Source of the DNA: JANQEU01 sp965601455
GTDB lineage: Bacteria; Bacteroidota; Bacteroidia; Cytophagales; Cyclobacteriaceae
Assembly: GCA_965601455.1 (NCBI GenBank)
Contig: OZ271831.1
Span: 3,100,001 to 3,164,000, forward strand
DNA: 64,000 bases
Direction of reading: 5' to 3'
Position numbers and translations under genes: made by a program. The notes beneath the pieces are model-generated. The model searched no databases. It saw only the letters and a list, made by a program, of their open reading frames with translations, and was not told the origin of the DNA. Positions 60,334-64,000 of this stretch are shown here, piece by piece (the stretch's first letter is position 1; each line of letters starts with the position of its first letter).

Positions 60334-62129
60334 TATCTCCTCAGGATTTTTCCTCTTATGACTTTGTCAGAAGTTTGAATTCGGTAGAAATAGATTCCAG
60401 GTTCAATGATCTGATTTGCGGTTTCAATCGTTACAACTTCCCCGCTAAGAATATCTAGCTCCTTAGAAAATACATGTTGTCCTGATAAACCATAGAGCGA
60501 AAAAATAACCCCGCTCGTGTTCTCTCCACTTTTTATGAACAGCTGATTCAGAAATGGATTGGGAAAAACCGAGTATGCCGGCTCTTGCTTAGAAGTACTT
60601 AATACCAAACGAGAGCTGCTACTGCCTTCCCCCTCTTTCAAATGGATTAACTGATTGGCATCAACTCCTGGAAAGTATTCTTTGGATCCCGTGGGCCAGG
60701 TGACAACTATCTCATCCACTCCCTGAAATCCACCCAATCCGAAGTGTACTGGGAGAATACTTTGTCCTAGAAGATTGGTACCTGAATGATAACGTAAAAG
60801 TGTCTGACCGGAAACCAGGAGTTCAACAAATGATCCGAAGGCATCTCGATTACTTTCGGTACCCTCCAGGTCGACCTGGAGCCAATTCGTATCCTCCTCA
60901 GGTCGTTCCATTGTACGATTCAGGTAAAAACTTGATTGTCTATTCCTATTTGCTACCAGCATATCCAGGTCACCATCAAGGTCGTAGTCAAAAACCTCCA
61001 ATCCCATAGAATGACCTAATTCCCCAACCCCAGCAGTTGAAGTCACGTCTCGAAAAACTCCGTTTGCATTCAGGAAAAAAATGTTTGTTTCGTCACCACT
61101 AACTTCAGAGTCCGTCATTCCATTTACCACAAAAAGATCTTCATCCAAATCATGGTCAACATCAAAAAAACGAATTCCCCATCCCCAACCTGTATCATCA
61201 ACATTCAATGATTCAGATTGATTGCTAAATACTCCTGAGCCGTCATCGATGAAGAAGGCATTCGGGTCAAAGAAACGAACATTGGTAACATAGATATCCA
61301 GGTTTCCATCTCCATCGAAATCGGTGACATCTACACCCATTCCGTCTCCTTCGTCCTCTAAACCAAATGATTCCGTTTGATCGGTAAAAGTGAGGTCACC
61401 GTTATTCAAATAAAATACGTTCTCACCAAAATCATTGATGACATACAGATCCATCAAGCCGTCTTTGTTCGGATCAATTGGTAATGCAGTCCAGGTGTTG
61501 CCCCGATCAGCCAGTTCAGTTTGCTCACCCACGTCAGTGAATGATCCATCACCTTCATTTTGATAAAACCTATTTCTCTTCAGCCAATCACTCACATACA
61601 AATCAAGATCTCCATCTCTGTCATAATCCCACCAAAGACCATTAACACTGTAACAGCTCCCACATCCTCCGACCTGAGCCGTTTCCGTGACATTCGTGAA
61701 TGTCCCATCCCCATTATTCTTCCAAAGAACATCAAATCCATAGTTTGAGAGGAAAAGGTCAGGATATCCATCATTGTCGTAATCCCCCCAGCTGGCACCC
61801 ATCTTCGCTCCCTGGGAACCGGTCCTTGCAAGGTCTTGAAATTCAACAAGCTTTGACTCTTGAGTTACATCTTCAAAACCTCCATTTCCATCATTTCTTA
61901 TTAATCTGCTGTAGGTGCCTGGGTTTTCCGGATCAAGTACATCAGACGATACCAGGTAGATATCCAGATCCCCGTCAAGGTCATAGTCCGCTACTGCCAC
62001 TCCATTGGCATTATCTAATCGGATGTTATCATTGAAGTTCCCAATCAGACTGAAGCTTTGACCCAGAACCGAAAATGGAAAGTAGAGCAGCAAGAGGAAC
62101 TTGATGATATGTCTCTTTCTTTTGTCCAT
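60333..62129 (-). CDS. FG-GAP/ASPIC repeat protein with type IX sorting tail (copy C)
   Basis: Start set at 62129: MDKRKRHIIKFLLLLYFPF is a clean signal peptide (cleavage after VLGQ). A frame open to 62210 would add 27 polar residues and overlap the hydrolase gene. The 598-residue product has FG-GAP repeats (VADYDLDGDLDIYLVS, WGDYDNDGYPDLFLSNYG, VTDFDGDGNLDIYVTN), the GCGSCYSVNG insertion, an ASPIC/UnbV domain (LPVHFGLGGFQGVDEIVVTWP) and a sorting tail (YSVFPNPFLNQLFIKSG). It is the first of the tandem trio and follows the alpha/beta hydrolase by 43 bases, probably in the same transcript. Confidence 0.88.
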   Translation of the reverse strand: MDKRKRHIIKFLLLLYFPFSVLGQSFSLIGNFNDNIRLDNANGVAVADYDLDGDLDIYLVSSDVLDPENPGTYSRLIRNDGNGGFEDVTQESKLVEFQDLARTGSQGAKMGASWGDYDNDGYPDLFLSNYGFDVLWKNNGDGTFTNVTETAQVGGCGSCYSVNGLWWDYDRDGDLDLYVSDWLKRNRFYQNEGDGSFTDVGEQTELADRGNTWTALPIDPNKDGLMDLYVINDFGENVFYLNNGDLTFTDQTESFGLEDEGDGMGVDVTDFDGDGNLDIYVTNVRFFDPNAFFIDDGSGVFSNQSESLNVDDTGWGWGIRFFDVDHDLDEDLFVVNGMTDSEVSGDETNIFFLNANGVFRDVTSTAGVGELGHSMGLEVFDYDLDGDLDMLVANRNRQSSFYLNRTMERPEEDTNWLQVDLEGTESNRDAFGSFVELLVSGQTLLRYHSGTNLLGQSILPVHFGLGGFQGVDEIVVTWPTGSKEYFPGVDANQLIHLKEGEGSSSSRLVLSTSKQEPAYSVFPNPFLNQLFIKSGENTSGVIFSLYGLSGQHVFSKELDILSGEVVTIETANQIIEPGIYFYRIQTSDKVIRGKILRR

Positions 62130-62172
62130 TTTATGGGTCAAAATGAGTAATGAATTTACGAATTCAAAACGA

Positions 62173-63315
62173 CTATCTGTAAACGACTTCCGGCTTTTGA
62201 CCATTTTCAATCCAATCGATCAAGCGATCGAAAACGCTGCCAACCTCCTCATTTGAGAAAAAACAATGTCCATCTCGGACTACATACTCCTGGTGATAAA
62301 GACTAGCTCGACCCTCTCTTTCGATTGTTTCATGATAATACGCATAAGACTCCGCCGGCAGTAATTCATCGTAGGTGGTGTGTAAAGTGAATACCGGGTC
62401 GAAAATTTCTCCTTTCGGAGAGTAATAGTCTATGACATGTCTTTGGGCTACCGGATCAGCTTTGTATCGTTTAACCGAATTATTGAGTTTATCATCTCCA
62501 AAACCGAAACCATCATATATCGTCAAATGATTACCTGCCGGTAATCCACCCCGCAACTGAGTGGTCTCTTTAAATGCCAATTGGAAGAAAAATACAACTT
62601 CGGGAATGTCTTCTTCTTTCAATCGGAAGTGTTCTCCAAATCGAGTAGCATACTTCTTTTGATTCTTACGGAAATCCATTTCGATTTTGTCGTACGGTAC
62701 AATCGCACCCTGAACGAGATCTCCGGTATTCTCTCCGAATAGGTAATCAAATGTCACCAGAAGATCCAATCCACTTTTTAGAAGGGAATGAACGGGTCCC
62801 AACCAACCGCAAAGTGGCATTGCGCCGTCATATTCTGACGGAAACTCCTCGATGGAAGCAAGGGAAATCATGCCACCCATTGAATGTCCGGTAATTATCG
62901 TTCGTGTCGGTTTGCCATACTTTTGAACAAAATAATCCCTTAGTGTTTCAGTATCTTCAATTCCTTCTTTGACCACCAGACCCTTTCGTCTATATTCCGA
63001 AGCCGCAAAGGCAAAACCTCGATCCGTAAAGATTTCATGAAACTCCTGTTCATCGCCCTCGTCTTCGGGTTCATCCTCAGTCTCCCCATCTGATACCTCC
63101 TCTTCCTCCTCCTCTTCAAAGGATTCTGCCGCCAATTCAAGAAATTCATCAGTTTCCTCATAGCCGTGTGCGTACATCACCAAACCACCATTCCAATCTT
63201 CAGGAACGATAATGATAAAGCCAGCACCATTAATCTCACCCTGTTCATTGGATTGAGCATTGATGGCAAAAGATGTTAAGCCTAAAACAATGGCTATAAA
63301 TGCTGTTTTTTTCAT
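62173..63315 (-). CDS. Secreted alpha/beta hydrolase with a long acidic insert
   Basis: Start set at the ATG at 63315 (MKKTAFIAIVLGLTSF); a GTG at 63321 would add two residues and overlap the upstream stop. The triad is visible: nucleophile in ITGHSMGGMISLA (Ser147 counted from the GTG), Asp in HTTYDELLP and His in VRDGHCFFS. VMYAHGYEE gives the oxyanion strand. Between that strand and the next (about residues 66-96) lies a run of mostly Glu and Asp. Family not assigned; substrate unknown, with an acylated sugar the natural guess from context. It follows the sulfatase-LamG gene almost without a gap. Confidence 0.82.
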   Translation of the reverse strand: MKKTAFIAIVLGLTSFAINAQSNEQGEINGAGFIIIVPEDWNGGLVMYAHGYEETDEFLELAAESFEEEEEEEVSDGETEDEPEDEGDEQEFHEIFTDRGFAFAASEYRRKGLVVKEGIEDTETLRDYFVQKYGKPTRTIITGHSMGGMISLASIEEFPSEYDGAMPLCGWLGPVHSLLKSGLDLLVTFDYLFGENTGDLVQGAIVPYDKIEMDFRKNQKKYATRFGEHFRLKEEDIPEVVFFFQLAFKETTQLRGGLPAGNHLTIYDGFGFGDDKLNNSVKRYKADPVAQRHVIDYYSPKGEIFDPVFTLHTTYDELLPAESYAYYHETIEREGRASLYHQEYVVRDGHCFFSNEEVGSVFDRLIDWIENGQKPEVVYR

Positions 63316-63317
63316 AC

Positions 63318-64000
63318 TCACTGGTTGATGAATTCAAGGATCGGAGTTTCCTCCACGAGTTCACCCGCATGAAAACCCTGTATTACCCTTTCGTTTAGTA
63401 CTGTACCAAAGACAAAGGCATGAGATATCTCACCGATAAAATTGTATCCATTGTAACCTGAAAAATCAATGCCTGCCCCGACATTGAAGGTGTGCATTGG
63501 ATTGTCTTTACTCACGGTTTCTGAGCCGGTATATTCCAGTTCGCCATCAACGTAGATACTTGGATAACCGTCTTTAACTAAAAAACCTATGGTGTGCCAT
63601 TGACTATCCAAAAGATTACCTTCGAAAACGACCTCTCCGTCGTCGTTTTGTTCGAAATCGGAATAAACCAGTTGATCATTTCTCAAATAAAGGGTTTTCA
63701 TTCCATCATCAGCAATCTCCTCAGACCATGGCACATCGCCAATTCTACTTTGTGAGAATAACGTCCCCCCTTGATCTGACTTGAATCGAAAAAGCATACT
63801 AATGTCCCCTTCCGACAGCTTGATGTCCTCGGCTTGAAAAACCGGATCTCCTTCAAGTCTTCCGATATCAGGATTGCTTCCGTCATCGTTCGGATTGTCA
63901 CCAAGTTCTTTCTGAAGTCGATACATTTCACTCTTTAAATTCTCTGTTATCTCCATATAGTCCGGGTTTTCATAGAGATTATTCATTTCTGATCGATCTT
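63318..64000 (-). CDS. Sulfatase C-terminus fused to LamG, 5' end outside the window
   Basis: A Met at 63986 gives a 222-residue reading, but the frame is open to the window edge (DRSEMNNLYENPDY) and the product has no signal peptide. EMNNLYENPDYMEITENLKS followed by LQKELGD is the typical end of a type I sulfatase (the xDPxExxNLYxxPxY signature and a last helix), so the catalytic part lies upstream. From about residue 45 of this fragment a LamG/concanavalin sandwich follows: ISMLFRFKSDQGGTLFSQ, WHTIGFLVKDGYPSIYVDGE, YNFIGEISHAFVFG. A sulfatase carrying its own C-terminal glycan-binding domain would be held on its substrate. Probably the first or a leading gene of the unit running to 58546. 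Confidence 0.78.
   Translation of the reverse strand, partial: DRSEMNNLYENPDYMEITENLKSEMYRLQKELGDNPNDDGSNPDIGRLEGDPVFQAEDIKLSEGDISMLFRFKSDQGGTLFSQSRIGDVPWSEEIADDGMKTLYLRNDQLVYSDFEQNDDGEVVFEGNLLDSQWHTIGFLVKDGYPSIYVDGELEYTGSETVSKDNPMHTFNVGAGIDFSGYNGYNFIGEISHAFVFGTVLNERVIQGFHAGELVEETPILEFINQ

Noticed and set aside
56685..62129. CxxCY motifs in the FG-GAP trio as haem-binding sites
   Set aside because: Haem c attachment needs CxxCH; the residue after the second Cys is Tyr in all three, so a disulfide or other metal is more likely.
63318..63986. A stand-alone LamG protein of 222 residues
   Set aside because: No signal peptide, the frame is open to the window edge, and the first 35 residues are a typical sulfatase C-terminal helix.
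1..64000. SusC/SusD pair, CRISPR array, tRNA, insertion sequence or prophage genes
   Set aside because: I looked for them across the window and found no supporting sequence. The repeats present are paralogous genes and the 25-bp palindrome.

Overview
The window looks like part of a polysaccharide utilisation locus of a marine member of the Bacteroidota. The evidence is the type IX secretion (Por) sorting domains at several C-termini, the many lipobox signal peptides, CotH, FG-GAP/ASPIC and LamG proteins, TAnnTTTG-like -7 boxes, and a dense set of secreted glycosidases and sulfatases. No tRNA, rRNA, CRISPR array, transposase or integrase was recognised. No gap between genes exceeds 300 bases.

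Left half (about 1-35 kb). A truncated Gfo/Idh/MocA oxidoreductase opens the window. A long minus-strand run follows, probably a 13-gene operon from the GH3 gene at 28127 down to 4350. It holds GH3, GH2 and GH43 enzymes, a CE1-like esterase, an MFS sugar porter, a Dabb protein and a beta-propeller lipoprotein. Six members of a secreted protein family I cannot name are interspersed in it. Two more members lie just outside the run, at 1184-2602 and 32320-34962, giving eight copies within 34 kb. They share one core of about 400 residues, combined with LamG or other sandwich domains and in three cases with a second, N-terminal half-core. This is the strongest candidate for something undescribed: a family of secreted, probably glycan-binding or glycan-cleaving proteins.

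Right half (about 35-64 kb). This is a fucoside-directed module. It has four GH29-type alpha-L-fucosidases (three with Glu where the nucleophile Asp is expected), one GH95 fucosidase, a second GH3, an S1-type sulfatase and the C-terminal end of a second sulfatase fused to LamG. Three proteins carry DUF1080 (3-keto-disaccharide hydrolase) domains, two of them with ThuA. Three tandem FG-GAP/ASPIC proteins with sorting tails, two alpha/beta hydrolases, a beta-helix protein and a lone TonB-plug lipoprotein complete it. The likely substrate is a branched, sulfated, fucose-containing algal polysaccharide of the fucoidan type. That is an inference from the enzyme mix.

Regulation. A 25-bp imperfect palindrome (arms ACTTTCTAA and TTAGAAAGT, 7 bp between) recurs in front of at least six transcription units, and two weaker copies were also seen. 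In three plus-strand cases a TAAYTTTA -7 box follows exactly 2 bp later. This suggests that one unseen regulator controls both halves. No SusC/SusD pair, sigma/anti-sigma pair or hybrid two-component regulator lies in the window.
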